From contig CAYFMH010000042.1 in NCBI GenBank assembly GCA_964344165.1, positions 1 through 14,681 of the forward strand: 14,681 bases of DNA, read 5' to 3'. The notes under the pieces were generated by a model. The model ran no database searches. It saw nothing but the letters and a program-made list of their open reading frames with translations, and had not been told where the DNA came from. How positions within the stretch are numbered: position 1 is the first letter of the stretch; every line of letters begins with the position of its first letter. The position numbers were made by a program, and so were the translations under genes. Source of the DNA: CAYFMH01 sp964344165 (lineage in GTDB: Bacteria > Patescibacteriota > Gracilibacteria > UBA4473). Positions 1-6,881 of this stretch are shown in pieces.

Positions 1-40
1 TTTTTCTTCTTTTTTGGAAAGATCTTGCCTTGTCTATGTT

Positions 41-1804
41 TTAGTTATCAATCCCCCAACTTTTTTCTTTATAGACGAATTTAGCATTTGCTAAATTAAC
101 TCCTTGCCCATTCTGAATCAAATTCCTCACATTCCCAATCAATATCCGTAAATGATCATCATTGTGCAGATCAATCGCCTCATGCACTCGCAGATTGGGA
201 TCAATCTCCCGCAAAGCCTCCGGATCAAACTCATCCAGCTCCACCAACCGTTCAAAGAAATTCCGCGTACTAAAAAGTGGTTGATCTCCCTCTTCTTCAT
301 CATTTTTGACCTTTGCCCTTTGACTTTTGCCCTCTGCTTCCGTCTGTGGTTTATCCTCATCAGGTTTTATCACCCGTCTGATCTCCCACTCCGGCTCAAA
401 AATAAACGTATTCGCTCGACTTTTGGCCGGGAAAATAGTGTCAAAAAGCAAACTTCGCATGATCCGCCCATTGCCTTGGAGAAAACGAGCCGGGGATCTG
501 ATCGGCCCCATCCACATCGCGGCTCGCAGAGTGGGCACATCCCACCCCTCGCCGACCTGACTCACCGTCACGACTACATCCACTCTCTCATCACTTTCTT
601 TTGGATTTTCGAGTAGTTCCTTGGCCAAGCTCACATCAATTCCTTCTCTATATTTCTCATTTCCTGTTGTACAACGCACTGCCACTAATCCCAAGCTTTC
701 TAAATACTGACGATAAAGCTCCGCCTGCTCGATCGTCGAACAAAAAGCCACCCCCGGCAAATAACCGTCATTTTCGGCTCTTTTCTCGAGATATTCCATG
801 GTAACCGCCTCAAAAACGGTCCGTCCGTCTTCCATGATGAACGCTCCACTTTCGGCTAATTCCTGTAAAATTCGATTGTTAATTCTTAACTTTTCATGCG
901 TTCTATAGATCGCTTTTCCGATCTGTGGCAATTGCGGCAAAATCAAAGTCCCATCCTCTACCAAATCCTGTATCCGCACCCAATCAATAACTTCTAGCCC
1001 ATAAGCTTCGGATACTTCTTTTTGACGAAGTCGAGGCGTCGCTGTCAATCGGAGATGAAGTGCGGGAAATTTTTTGCGAATCAATTCTGCCGCTTTTGCT
1101 TCTTCTTCGTCTTCCGTTTTATCCAAGACCTTCAAATCTTCATCGGTTAATTCATCCTCCAGGACGTCCTCTGATTGTCTTCGTGTTTCTTTTTTTATTT
1201 CTGCTTTCGCCCCCTCCAATCCTTTCATTACTTTTTGTGTTTTGGACCCCAATGACCGATGGGCTTCATCAGAAATAATCACGTGCACGTGCTGCATAAT
1301 TGCTTCCAAAACAGCTTGATTTCGTTCACTAATGAAAGATTGATACGTCATCAAAATCACTCCCCGAAAATCAGACTGAGACTGAAAAACTTCATTTATG
1401 GCTTCTAAATCTCTTGCTACCGCTCTCCCTGACATAGACTCAACCGCCAATATCTCTGAATCAAAAAATCCAAATCCTTCGTTTTGTTTATCTCCGAGAA
1501 GCATCCCTCTCGTTTGTTCAATTAAATTTTTCCGAGGAACCAAAACCAAAGAAGGATGATTGATTCCTGCCAAAATTTCTCCAAAAAGTCGTGTTTTTCC
1601 AGCTCCCATCGGTTGTTTGATGAGCCCCTCCAGTTTTCCTGACTCGATAAATTCAATGAGCTTTTCTAAACTCTGAATCTGATTGGGCCACAAGTTTTCC
1701 CTTTCATCCTGAAGTCGGATCATCAGATCCATCGCGCAGTCATCCAAGAAGCTTTGTTCTAAGCTTGCTTCAAATACTATCGGCTCAAGAGATTCAAAGG
1801 CCAT
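41..1804 (-). CDS. DEAD/DEAH-box superfamily 2 helicase
   Basis: A 587-residue protein with the full SF2 motif set: Walker A MGAGKT at 66-71, DEAH at 179-182, TATP at 254-257, VGEGWDVP at 417-424 and the arginine-finger motif QGNGRIMR at 443-450. These show an ATP-driven nucleic-acid translocase or helicase of the ResIII/SSL2-like group, presumably cytoplasmic; the substrate cannot be told. An acidic, charged insertion at about 195-245 separates DEAH from TATP. A second charged linker at about 475-508 contains an in-frame heptamer DNA repeat (305-339). No nuclease, methylase or zinc-finger domain is visible, so it is not evidently part of a restriction system. The ATG has no Shine-Dalgarno. 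The gene lies 91 bp downstream of the truncated transferase gene on the same strand and could be co-transcribed with it. The stop is TAA. Family certain, role unknown. Confidence 0.9.
   Translation of the reverse strand: MAFESLEPIVFEASLEQSFLDDCAMDLMIRLQDERENLWPNQIQSLEKLIEFIESGKLEGLIKQPMGAGKTRLFGEILAGINHPSLVLVPRKNLIEQTRGMLLGDKQNEGFGFFDSEILAVESMSGRAVARDLEAINEVFQSQSDFRGVILMTYQSFISERNQAVLEAIMQHVHVIISDEAHRSLGSKTQKVMKGLEGAKAEIKKETRRQSEDVLEDELTDEDLKVLDKTEDEEEAKAAELIRKKFPALHLRLTATPRLRQKEVSEAYGLEVIDWVRIQDLVEDGTLILPQLPQIGKAIYRTHEKLRINNRILQELAESGAFIMEDGRTVFEAVTMEYLEKRAENDGYLPGVAFCSTIEQAELYRQYLESLGLVAVRCTTGNEKYREGIDVSLAKELLENPKESDERVDVVVTVSQVGEGWDVPTLRAAMWMGPIRSPARFLQGNGRIMRSLLFDTIFPAKSRANTFIFEPEWEIRRVIKPDEDKPQTEAEGKSQRAKVKNDEEEGDQPLFSTRNFFERLVELDEFDPEALREIDPNLRVHEAIDLHNDDHLRILIGNVRNLIQNGQGVNLANAKFVYKEKSWGIDN
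305..339. repeat. Heptamer tandem repeat inside the helicase gene
   Basis: Five contiguous 7-bp units, mostly TTTGACC or TTTGCCC with a diverged fifth unit. The tract lies wholly within the helicase reading frame and encodes residues 489-500, in a charged linker after the last helicase motif. Five units are 35 bp, so the frame must be kept by flanking sequence. Confidence 0.8.
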
Positions 1805-1863
1805 GAAATAAAAATAATTACCAAACGTTAAATTTTAATTAAATTTATTTTTTATATTCCCCC

Positions 1864-1891
1864 TGCTTCTTGCTTCTTACTCCTTGCTTCT
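1864..1891. repeat. Heptamer tandem repeat, 4 units
   Basis: Four contiguous units: TGCTTCT three times and one TACTCCT. The tract lies 4 bp beyond the stop codon of the truncated glycosylphosphotransferase gene (1896-1898), in the 91-bp spacer before the helicase. Nothing else is recognisable in that spacer. Confidence 0.8.
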
Positions 1892-1895
1892 ATTT

Positions 1896-2759
1896 TTAAT
1901 CCACATCAAACACCTGCCTGAGCACCCAATCCCCCACCCGATAAAATCCTTGTTTCTTTCCATCCTGGAAGTCTCTCTTCACAAAAGAAATCATAGTCAC
2001 TCCTGCGACCTCTCGAATCCGTAAGTTTTTCTCAAAAATCCCTCGAAGCGCTGGATCGAACTGAAATTTGATGTTTTTTTCTTCACAGAGGGAAATTAAG
2101 TTCAGCGTATGTTCAAAAGCATCACACTGGATAATTGCGGTTATCTTTTCAGTTTCACAGACCGTTTCTAGTTTATCTAATTTTCCCAAGATTTTTGAAC
2201 CTTCAATTTGTTTTTGCATTCCGTACGGGTCGATCACGCCAATGATTTTGTAAGGCGCGTAATCATTGCTTTCGATAGCCTGAATAATCCCCTCTGCCAC
2301 TCGATTAGCTCCGACAATTACGGTTCGATAGACTTCTTTTTCTTGTTTTTTTCGTGTAGCGAGGATCTGTCGGAAGATAGTCTGTGATACCAGTAAAAAT
2401 AAACTCCCAAAAATAAAAATATAAACTCCAATCAATCGAGAAAACAAAATCTCACGAGGGAAAAAATAGGTCACAATGAGAAAACCTACGGAAATTGCTC
2501 CTCCAACAAAAACAAGCGCCATATCAAACCATTCTCTTTCTCCAGAACGAGGCGGCAGACGATAATATTTGGCAAAAAATAAAAACCCCAGCCAGGCCGA
2601 AGTCGCAAAAAAAGAAATCCCAGCAAATAGCTCTAATGGAAAATCAGAAGAAAAAATAAAACCCACCCGGAGAAAATAAGCCAAAAGACAAGCTCCATAA
2701 ACCCCAATAAAATCTATGATGATCTGAATAATTCGAAGCCGGATCCAGGTTTTAAACAT
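1896..2759 (-). CDS. Polyprenyl glycosylphosphotransferase N-terminal part, catalytic domain absent
   Basis: 287 residues. Four hydrophobic helices (about 10-31, 43-63, 79-100, 107-126) are followed by a Rossmann-like CoA_binding_3 domain starting with VIVGANRVAEGI at 147-158. This is the N-terminal architecture of WbaP/CpsE-type enzymes, which transfer sugar-1-phosphate to undecaprenyl phosphate to start surface glycan synthesis. In those proteins a C-terminal sugar-transferase domain follows, opening with a KRxFD-like motif. Here the chain ends at 281-287 with RQVFDVD, the first residues of that domain, then TAA. The following DNA contains no transferase domain in any frame, only a heptamer tract and the helicase. 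The product should therefore lack transferase activity. It may be a truncated relic or a stand-alone membrane/nucleotide-binding protein. The ATG has no Shine-Dalgarno. Confidence 0.8.
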   Translation of the reverse strand: MFKTWIRLRIIQIIIDFIGVYGACLLAYFLRVGFIFSSDFPLELFAGISFFATSAWLGFLFFAKYYRLPPRSGEREWFDMALVFVGGAISVGFLIVTYFFPREILFSRLIGVYIFIFGSLFLLVSQTIFRQILATRKKQEKEVYRTVIVGANRVAEGIIQAIESNDYAPYKIIGVIDPYGMQKQIEGSKILGKLDKLETVCETEKITAIIQCDAFEHTLNLISLCEEKNIKFQFDPALRGIFEKNLRIREVAGVTMISFVKRDFQDGKKQGFYRVGDWVLRQVFDVD

Positions 2760-2771
2760 TGTTCGCTACGC

Positions 2772-2806
2772 TCAAAGTCAAAATTTAAAAATCAAAAAGC
2801 AAAAAT
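2772..2806. repeat. Heptamer tandem repeat, 5 units
   Basis: Five in-phase units such as CAAAATT, TAAAAAT and CAAAAAG, 13 bp upstream of the transferase-like start codon. Four of them are nearly identical, in the same order, to the units that open the tract at 4261, so the two tracts probably share an origin. Confidence 0.75.
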
Positions 2807-2875
2807 TTTATTTTTTACAAAGTAGGTTAAATATTTTTTTGTGCAACACTTTTTTAAATTCTTTCTTACTTTAAA

Positions 2876-2919
2876 ACCCTCTCTTTACAAATTAAATTAC
2901 TGAAAAATTAAGAGAGGGT
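2876..2919. repeat. 10-bp perfect inverted repeat
   Basis: ACCCTCTCTT at 2876-2885 is the exact complement of AAGAGAGGGT at 2910-2919, with a 24-bp AT-rich loop. It lies about 120 bp upstream of the transferase-like start, between that gene and the pilin terminator. It could be an operator, a 5' leader hairpin or a second weak terminator: on the minus strand the right arm runs into TTTAAAG. Confidence 0.55.
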
Positions 2920-2975
2920 GCACGAAGTTTTATCATCAAAAACAAATTAAATTCCCAGAGCCGGGAGAGTTTTAC

Positions 2976-3010
2976 AAAAAAAGACCCCGCTCTCGCAAGG
3001 CCCTTTTTTT
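2976..3010 (-). terminator. Intrinsic terminator of the pilin gene
   Basis: Read on the minus strand, this is a continuous 15-bp stem with a GAGA (GNRA) tetraloop (2991-2994) and a run of seven T. The stem contains several G-U pairs. On the plus strand these become A-C mismatches, so the hairpin works well only for minus-strand transcripts. It lies 46 bp beyond the pilin stop codon. Confidence 0.85.
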
Positions 3011-3013
3011 AAC

Positions 3014-3055
3014 TTTTTCGTTTCTACTTCCGCGTTCCGATTTCCGAGTTTGAGA
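3014..3055. repeat. Heptamer tandem repeat, 6 units
   Basis: Six in-phase units related to TTCCGAT and TTCCGAG, ending one base before the pilin stop codon (3057-3059) and lying between that stop and the pilin terminator. Confidence 0.75.
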
Positions 3056-3056
3056 A

Positions 3057-3650
3057 CTATGATCCTTCTACCAATCCTCCAGCAGAATCTGAAGCAATGA
3101 ATTTCACCGCTCCTTCTCCTCCCCCATTTCCAAGAGCCGTTTGAAGATCAGAATTCCCTCCTACATCAGTAAGTATAGCCGAACATTTGAAGTTTCCTTC
3201 CGTAAATCCTGCTGCTTTGGCCGCATCAACCGAAGATTTAGTTCCATCGGCGATCACATTTTCTTCTCCTTCACTCCAAGCTAACACTACAAACTCATCA
3301 TCATCCCCGATATCCGCATCATCTCCATGCCCCATCCCGACAGCAAAACAAAGTCCTTTTTCGCCTCTTGGCATCTTGTAATCGTTCCCCTCAAGCATGT
3401 CGCTTAAATTTTTAGCGTCCCCCTCTGTAAGATTGTACTTAAACCGCCCATCCGTCCAATCATACGCCGCATCCACCCGGATCATCGTGGAGATCTGATT
3501 TACCGCTGCAATACGGGACGTGTCACGTGCTCGTCCGAAGTAAGATTTAAACGTTGCCGTAGAAATAGTGGAGAGGATACCGATGATCACAATCACCACG
3601 AGGAGCTCAATGAGCGTAAAACCGAAGTTTTTGGTTATTTTTATTTTCAT
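3057..3650 (-). CDS. Type IV pilin / pseudopilin
   Basis: A 197-residue prepilin. A ten-residue positively charged leader ends in Gly10, followed by the class III signal GFTLIELLVV at 10-19: prepilin peptidase would cleave Gly10/Phe11, and Glu15 is the conserved +5 glutamate. The hydrophobic helix runs to about residue 30. The stretch around 40-56 (ARDTSRIAAVNQI) is typical of bacterial pilins and type II secretion pseudopilins. The globular domain has exactly two cysteines, Cys101 and Cys156, placed to form the D-region disulfide loop, and acidic stretches around 110-120. The product should assemble in the inner membrane into a pilus or pseudopilus for adhesion, motility or DNA uptake. No pilus assembly ATPase or prepilin peptidase is in the window. 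It is a single-gene unit, with a strong promoter and its own terminator. The stop is TAG. Confidence 0.92.
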   Translation of the reverse strand: MKIKITKNFGFTLIELLVVIVIIGILSTISTATFKSYFGRARDTSRIAAVNQISTMIRVDAAYDWTDGRFKYNLTEGDAKNLSDMLEGNDYKMPRGEKGLCFAVGMGHGDDADIGDDDEFVVLAWSEGEENVIADGTKSSVDAAKAAGFTEGNFKCSAILTDVGGNSDLQTALGNGGGEGAVKFIASDSAGGLVEGS

Positions 3651-3679
3651 TTTTAAGAGTTAAAAAATAGTACTATCGG

Positions 3680-3709
3680 ATTATACGTTTAGCGATTTCG
3701 GAAAGTCAA
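3680..3709 (-). promoter_or_regulatory. Sigma-70-type promoter of the pilin gene
   Basis: Minus-strand -35 TTGACT (3704-3709), an 18-bp spacer and a perfect -10 TATAAT (3680-3685). The predicted start near 3673 gives a leader of about 23 nt without a Shine-Dalgarno. This is the best promoter match in the window. Confidence 0.85.
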
Positions 3710-3770
3710 ACTTTTTATACAGCTTTTTCCAAAAATCGATTGTGAAAGAAAAATAACATTGAAAAGTATT

Positions 3771-3798
3771 AAAAAAACAAATCCATTTTGTGATTTGT
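3771..3798 (-). terminator. Possible AT-rich terminator of the DUF5665 gene
   Basis: On the minus strand, ACAAATC (3792-3798) pairs with GATTTGT (3777-3783) across an 8-nt loop and is followed by a run of T (3771-3777). The stem is short and AT-rich, and its 5' arm is formed by heptamer-repeat units. It lies about 44 bp past the DUF5665 stop. Confidence 0.45.
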
Positions 3799-3821
3799 AA
3801 TTTGGCATTTGTAATTTTGGA
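3787..3821. repeat. Heptamer tandem repeat, 5 units
   Basis: Five in-phase units on the pattern TTTGTAA (also TTTGTGA, TTTGGCA), 21 bp downstream of the DUF5665 stop codon. Confidence 0.8.
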
Positions 3822-3841
3822 ATAACTCAACTTTAAACACG

Positions 3842-4228
3842 CTACCGGTACCCATTAGCTGGAGCAAATTGTTCGAGAAGGTTTTTTAAATCCAAGAAAT
3901 ACTCTCCAATCAAAGGAAAATCCACAATTTTTCCAAGGGCCCAGATCAAAATCGCAAATACCACCGTCATCCCAATGATAATCCCCAAACCTCGAAAAAT
4001 TCCTCCCAAAAAATTACTCCAGACAATTCTCCAGGGGGAATTCAAATAAACTACGAACTCTTTAAACCCAGTTTGTCTTAAAATCTTAACTACTTCTTTT
4101 ACTTCTTTTTGAGTGTCTTGAAAATCAATCTCATCTACTTCGAAATTCCCCACATCTTTCGCTAGACGAACTTCATCTTTGGCGATTTTCTTTTCCACAC
4201 TCGATAAATTTTCTTTTTTCTTTGGCAT
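3842..4228 (-). CDS. DUF5665-like small membrane protein
   Basis: 128 residues from ATG at 4226-4228. The preceding codon is TTG (4229-4231), a possible alternative start, but the predicted promoter would start transcription there, so the ATG is preferred. The N-terminus (to about residue 55) is charged and probably a cytoplasmic coil. It is followed by PWRIVWSNFLGGIFRGLG and one or two hydrophobic helices at about 72-100, then IVDFPLIGEYF. The Asn-Phe-x-Gly-Gly-x-x-Arg-Gly-x-Gly pattern and the IVDFPLIGEY end match my memory of DUF5665. The family has no known function. The gene diverges from the DUF5671-like gene, and both promoters lie in the shared spacer. The stop is TAG. Confidence 0.75.
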   Translation of the reverse strand: MPKKKENLSSVEKKIAKDEVRLAKDVGNFEVDEIDFQDTQKEVKEVVKILRQTGFKEFVVYLNSPWRIVWSNFLGGIFRGLGIIIGMTVVFAILIWALGKIVDFPLIGEYFLDLKNLLEQFAPANGYR

Positions 4229-4235
4229 CAAAAGT

Positions 4236-4263
4236 ATTCTAAGAAATATTTAATAAAGTTCAA
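4236..4263 (-). promoter_or_regulatory. Probable promoter of the DUF5665 gene
   Basis: Minus-strand -35 TTGAAC (4258-4263), a 16-bp spacer and -10 TAGAAT (4236-4241). The predicted transcript start, near 4229, directly precedes the ATG at 4228, which suggests a leaderless mRNA. The -35 overlaps the edge of the heptamer tract. Confidence 0.5.
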
Positions 4264-4365
4264 AATTTAAAATTCAAAAATCAAAAATAAGTTGAAAATT
4301 TTAAATTAAAAACCTAAATTGATCATTGTTAATTGAAGATTGATAATTAACAATTCTTAATTTTA
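4261..4365. repeat. Long heptamer repeat tract, 15 in-phase units
   Basis: The 7-bp phase is unbroken for 105 bp. The first four units are CAAAATT/CAAAAAT types. The middle is degenerate. The last seven (from 4317) follow NATTNNN, with ATT recurring every 7 bp exactly. The tract fills most of the spacer between the divergent DUF5665 and DUF5671-like genes and stops 5 bp before the latter's ATG. Confidence 0.8.
4319..4347 (+). promoter_or_regulatory. Possible promoter of the DUF5671-like gene
   Basis: -35 TTGATC (4319-4324), a 17-bp spacer and -10 GATAAT (4342-4347), lying entirely inside the heptamer tract. The predicted start near 4354 leaves a leader of about 17 nt. Confidence 0.4.
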
Positions 4366-4370
4366 AAACC

Positions 4371-5312
4371 ATGACAAAAGCCTCCACTGCCAAACATGCC
4401 TTTCTCTATCTCATTAGCTTTCTCGCTCTTGGGTTTGTTGCCTTTGGCGTCGGATCTCTGGGATTTGAGATTATTGATTATTTTTTCCCAGAAGAAATAA
4501 ATCTCTGGCAAAATGAGTTTTCTCAGACACAGCTAAAGTTTTCTATCGCTTCGTTGATTATTACAGCCCCGCTTTATTATTTTATCAATAGGATCATCAA
4601 CCAAAATTTGGTAAAAAAAGAACTCGACTTTGATTCTGGCGTGAGAAAATGGCTTACTTACATTGCTCTCTTTGTAGCTTCAGCCATCCTCGTGGGAGAC
4701 TTGATTGGGACCGTTTTTAATTATCTGGATGGAGAGTTAACCGTTCGATTTATTTTGAAAGCTCTCACTCTTTTTATCGTAGCCGGGATCATTTTCCTCT
4801 ACTATTTCATCGATATCCGCAGCGAAAAACCAGCAAAAAAAGGTCTCTTTTGGAGTATTGTATTTTGGGCTTTTGTTCTCACCCCTTTTGTCAGTGCATT
4901 TTTCATTGTAGAAGACCCCAAAACCACTAGGCTCAAAAAAATTGATCGTCAGGTTGTAGATCAACTCAGTGAAATACGAAACCAAGTTCAGTTTTTTGCC
5001 CGAGAAAAAGAATCACTCCCTGCTGATCTACAAGAACTCAACGATTTTGAAGGCAAACCGTTTCTCCATGGCTATGCTCAGACCATGATAGAAAAACACC
5101 ACATCAGTTATGAAAAAGTTGATGATAAAAATTATAAACTCTGTGCAGATTTCCAACGGGACAATCAAGAGGATCCAGAAAACACTTCACCTCGTCGAAC
5201 TTTCATCTCCGAGTGGGTTCATCCTGCCGGAACACATTGTTTTGAGCTAAAAGCTGATTTTGAAAAAGGACCGCTAAAAAAAGATTTGCGGCCACTCCCG
5301 GTAGAAAGATAA
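4371..5312 (+). CDS. DUF5671-like membrane protein with pilin-like C-terminal domain
   Basis: 313 residues. Five hydrophobic helices (about 9-35, 57-75, 93-116, 127-147, 158-180) with an AFLYLISFLALGFVAFGVGSL-like opening resemble the DUF5671 membrane family. Residues about 185-313 form a soluble domain patterned like the globular part of CPR pseudopilins: an amphipathic helix with IDRQVVDQLSEIRNQV, a SLPADLQEL turn, then KLCADF and HPAGTHCFEL strands with Cys258 and Cys290 placed as a possible disulfide. No prepilin cleavage signal is present, so this domain is anchored by the five-helix bundle and should face outside. The function is unknown; a link to the pilus or envelope is inference from the fold pattern and the pilin gene 0.7 kb away. 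The gene converges on the YrbL-like gene with 7 bp between stop codons. The stop is TAA. Confidence 0.7.
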   Translation: MTKASTAKHAFLYLISFLALGFVAFGVGSLGFEIIDYFFPEEINLWQNEFSQTQLKFSIASLIITAPLYYFINRIINQNLVKKELDFDSGVRKWLTYIALFVASAILVGDLIGTVFNYLDGELTVRFILKALTLFIVAGIIFLYYFIDIRSEKPAKKGLFWSIVFWAFVLTPFVSAFFIVEDPKTTRLKKIDRQVVDQLSEIRNQVQFFAREKESLPADLQELNDFEGKPFLHGYAQTMIEKHHISYEKVDDKNYKLCADFQRDNQEDPENTSPRRTFISEWVHPAGTHCFELKADFEKGPLKKDLRPLPVER

Positions 5313-5319
5313 AATACTT

Positions 5320-5925
5320 TTACCAACCCGGCTGAAATTCTTGTTTAAAACGCCTGTACTTCCTCAAAAATTTTTCTTTTTGTTTCTGTTTTAATAATAA
5401 ATTCAACTGGAATGGATAATGAGAAATTCCAATCTTTTTTACATCAACTAAAACGGGGCGATAATGATCAAAAGAAATTTTCTGGATGATTATGTTACTC
5501 CCCTGAAAAACACCCCAAAAAAACATTTCATTCTCTATCATAAGTTGCACCAATCTGCACAAATGTTCCCAAAATTCATCATTTTTAACTAGACCATTTT
5601 CACCCAATGTTTTTGAAAAAGATCCATCATAATCTCTTGGTCTAGATACCACCAAAAAACTTCCATTCTCTGTCTCTTCCAACCTAACTTCTTCTGGTAG
5701 ATACGATCTCAATTCGGGAGGCAAATTTTGAAAAATATCCAACTCCTTCTTATTTAAATTAAAACTCTGATATTTAACCACGTCCCAAACCCTACTAAAA
5801 AAATGTGATACAAAATTCATATCACCATCACAAAAATTTTTTAGTTTTTTTACACAAAAACCCGTTCCAACTATTTCAAAACACTCCCGATACTTCCCTT
5901 CTCCAATTTTTTGTCCCAACTCCAT
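5320..5925 (-). CDS. YrbL-like protein (kinase-fold family), possible pseudokinase
   Basis: 201 residues resembling the YrbL/PhoP-regulatory-network family, a small branch of the protein-kinase fold. Visible are a glycine-rich loop KIGEGKYRECFE at 6-17, a beta-3-type lysine in FCVKKL (23-28), ELRSYLPE at 71-78, a catalytic-loop-like GVFQGSNIII (138-147) with Asn144, and VLVDVKKIG (158-166) with Asp161 in the DFG-aspartate position. The residue five before Asn144, normally the catalytic-base Asp, is Val139, so phosphotransfer may be lost. The C-terminus is basic (KQKQKEKFLRKYRRFKQ). The cellular role of YrbL proteins is not settled. The gene is 88 bp downstream of the ZIP transporter gene on the same strand and may be co-transcribed with it. 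The stop is TAA. Confidence 0.65.
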   Translation of the reverse strand: MELGQKIGEGKYRECFEIVGTGFCVKKLKNFCDGDMNFVSHFFSRVWDVVKYQSFNLNKKELDIFQNLPPELRSYLPEEVRLEETENGSFLVVSRPRDYDGSFSKTLGENGLVKNDEFWEHLCRLVQLMIENEMFFWGVFQGSNIIIQKISFDHYRPVLVDVKKIGISHYPFQLNLLLKQKQKEKFLRKYRRFKQEFQPGW

Positions 5926-5982
5926 AATTATAAAATTTTGTAGCCTTTTACATCTACTAAAAAAAATTGCAAACCAAAAAAG

Positions 5983-6017
5983 AATTCTAAATTCTGCACT
6001 CTTAATTCTAAATTTAT
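5983..6017. repeat. Heptamer tandem repeat, 5 units, containing the ZIP stop codon
   Basis: Five in-phase units on the pattern AATTCTA (also AATTCTG, CACTCTT, AATTTAT). The tract overlaps the end of the ZIP gene: its TAA stop (6014-6016) is part of the last unit. Confidence 0.8.
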
Positions 6018-6748
6018 ATCGCTCCCAACATAATCACGAGAAACACCCCCACCAAAAGCGAAGCAATCATTTTATGACTTCCTCCGTTTTGTTTTTTGTC
6101 GCAAGCACACGGGATCAACTCATCACAAGAAATATACACCATCACCCCAGCCACCATCGCTATGATAGCTCCAATGTAGATTTCTGAAATATTTTTAAAC
6201 AATACATAACCCAATAAAAATCCGACCAAAATTGGAATCGCCGTCGAAGCCGAAATTAAAAAGGCTTTTAGCCGTTGCCCCGTACAATGATAATAAGGCG
6301 CGCTTGTACAAATTCCTTCGGGGATATTCTGAATAGCGATCGCTAGAGCGATGATCAAAGCTGTTTTTCCACTTTCAATCGTCCCAGCAGCAATCGCAAT
6401 TCCCTCTGGCAAGTTGTGAAGAAAAATCCCCAAGATCAAATAAAGCGCTGTTTTTTTCCACTTAGAACAACACTGTTTTTCATTGGGAACCAAACAACAC
6501 AAAAAAAATTTATCAACCAAATACATAATCCCTCCCCCAATCATAAATCCAATTCCACACAACCACACCGCAGAAAGATGAATACTCTCTGGAATCAACT
6601 CGAGAAAAGAAACCCCCAGCATTACTCCCGCTGCAAAAGCGAGCAAACAACAAATATACTTCTCCGAAGGTTGTTTCCAAACCCCAATCGCCGAACCAAT
6701 GATGGGCCCCAGTGCACTGATGATGAGAATGTAATAAATAGATTCCAT
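6014..6748 (-). CDS. ZIP family metal transporter, cysteine-rich
   Basis: 244 residues, about eight hydrophobic helices. The ZIP metal-site motifs are present: HNLPEG at 111-116 and QNIPEG at 140-145, with Glu50/Glu54 in SFLELIPES and an E210-containing CDELIP at 208-213. ZIP carriers import Zn2+, Fe2+ or other divalent metals into the cytoplasm. Gln-Asn rather than His-Asn in the second motif is the form I associate with the GufA/ZIP11 branch rather than ZupT. The protein has twelve cysteines, including adjacent pairs at 33-34, 84-85 and 93-94 and a CAC at 214-216. The 80-100 loop between helices 3 and 4, often His-rich in ZIPs, is Cys-rich here. The ATG has no Shine-Dalgarno. It diverges from metG across 133 bp. 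The stop is TAA. Confidence 0.9.
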   Translation of the reverse strand: MESIYYILIISALGPIIGSAIGVWKQPSEKYICCLLAFAAGVMLGVSFLELIPESIHLSAVWLCGIGFMIGGGIMYLVDKFFLCCLVPNEKQCCSKWKKTALYLILGIFLHNLPEGIAIAAGTIESGKTALIIALAIAIQNIPEGICTSAPYYHCTGQRLKAFLISASTAIPILVGFLLGYVLFKNISEIYIGAIIAMVAGVMVYISCDELIPCACDKKQNGGSHKMIASLLVGVFLVIMLGAI

Positions 6749-6881
6749 TATTTAATAATGAGAAAATAGCCTAAATTTTTTATCAAAAGAAGTAAATAAA
6801 AAAATTTACAAAAATAGTTTCACTCTTTTCCCTTGAAAAAAAACAGATTATCAGAAGAATCACCTCGATAAATCTATAAAA

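Larger units (their letters stand above)
2760..3056. other. Intergenic region upstream of the transferase-like gene
   Basis: No gene is seen in this 297-bp spacer. It holds a heptamer tract (2772-2806), a 10-bp perfect inverted repeat (2876-2885 and 2910-2919), the pilin terminator (2976-3010) and a second heptamer tract (3014-3055). No convincing promoter for the transferase-like gene was found; the best minus-strand candidate, TTGCAC and TACTTT with a 16-bp spacer, is weak. Confidence 0.6.

Noticed and set aside
4261..4365. CRISPR array
   Set aside because: Units are 7 bp, contiguous and degenerate, with no spacers of 25-40 bp and no cas genes.
6749..6881. T-box riboswitch before metG
   Set aside because: The leader is short and AT-rich, with no specifier-loop or antiterminator structure visible.
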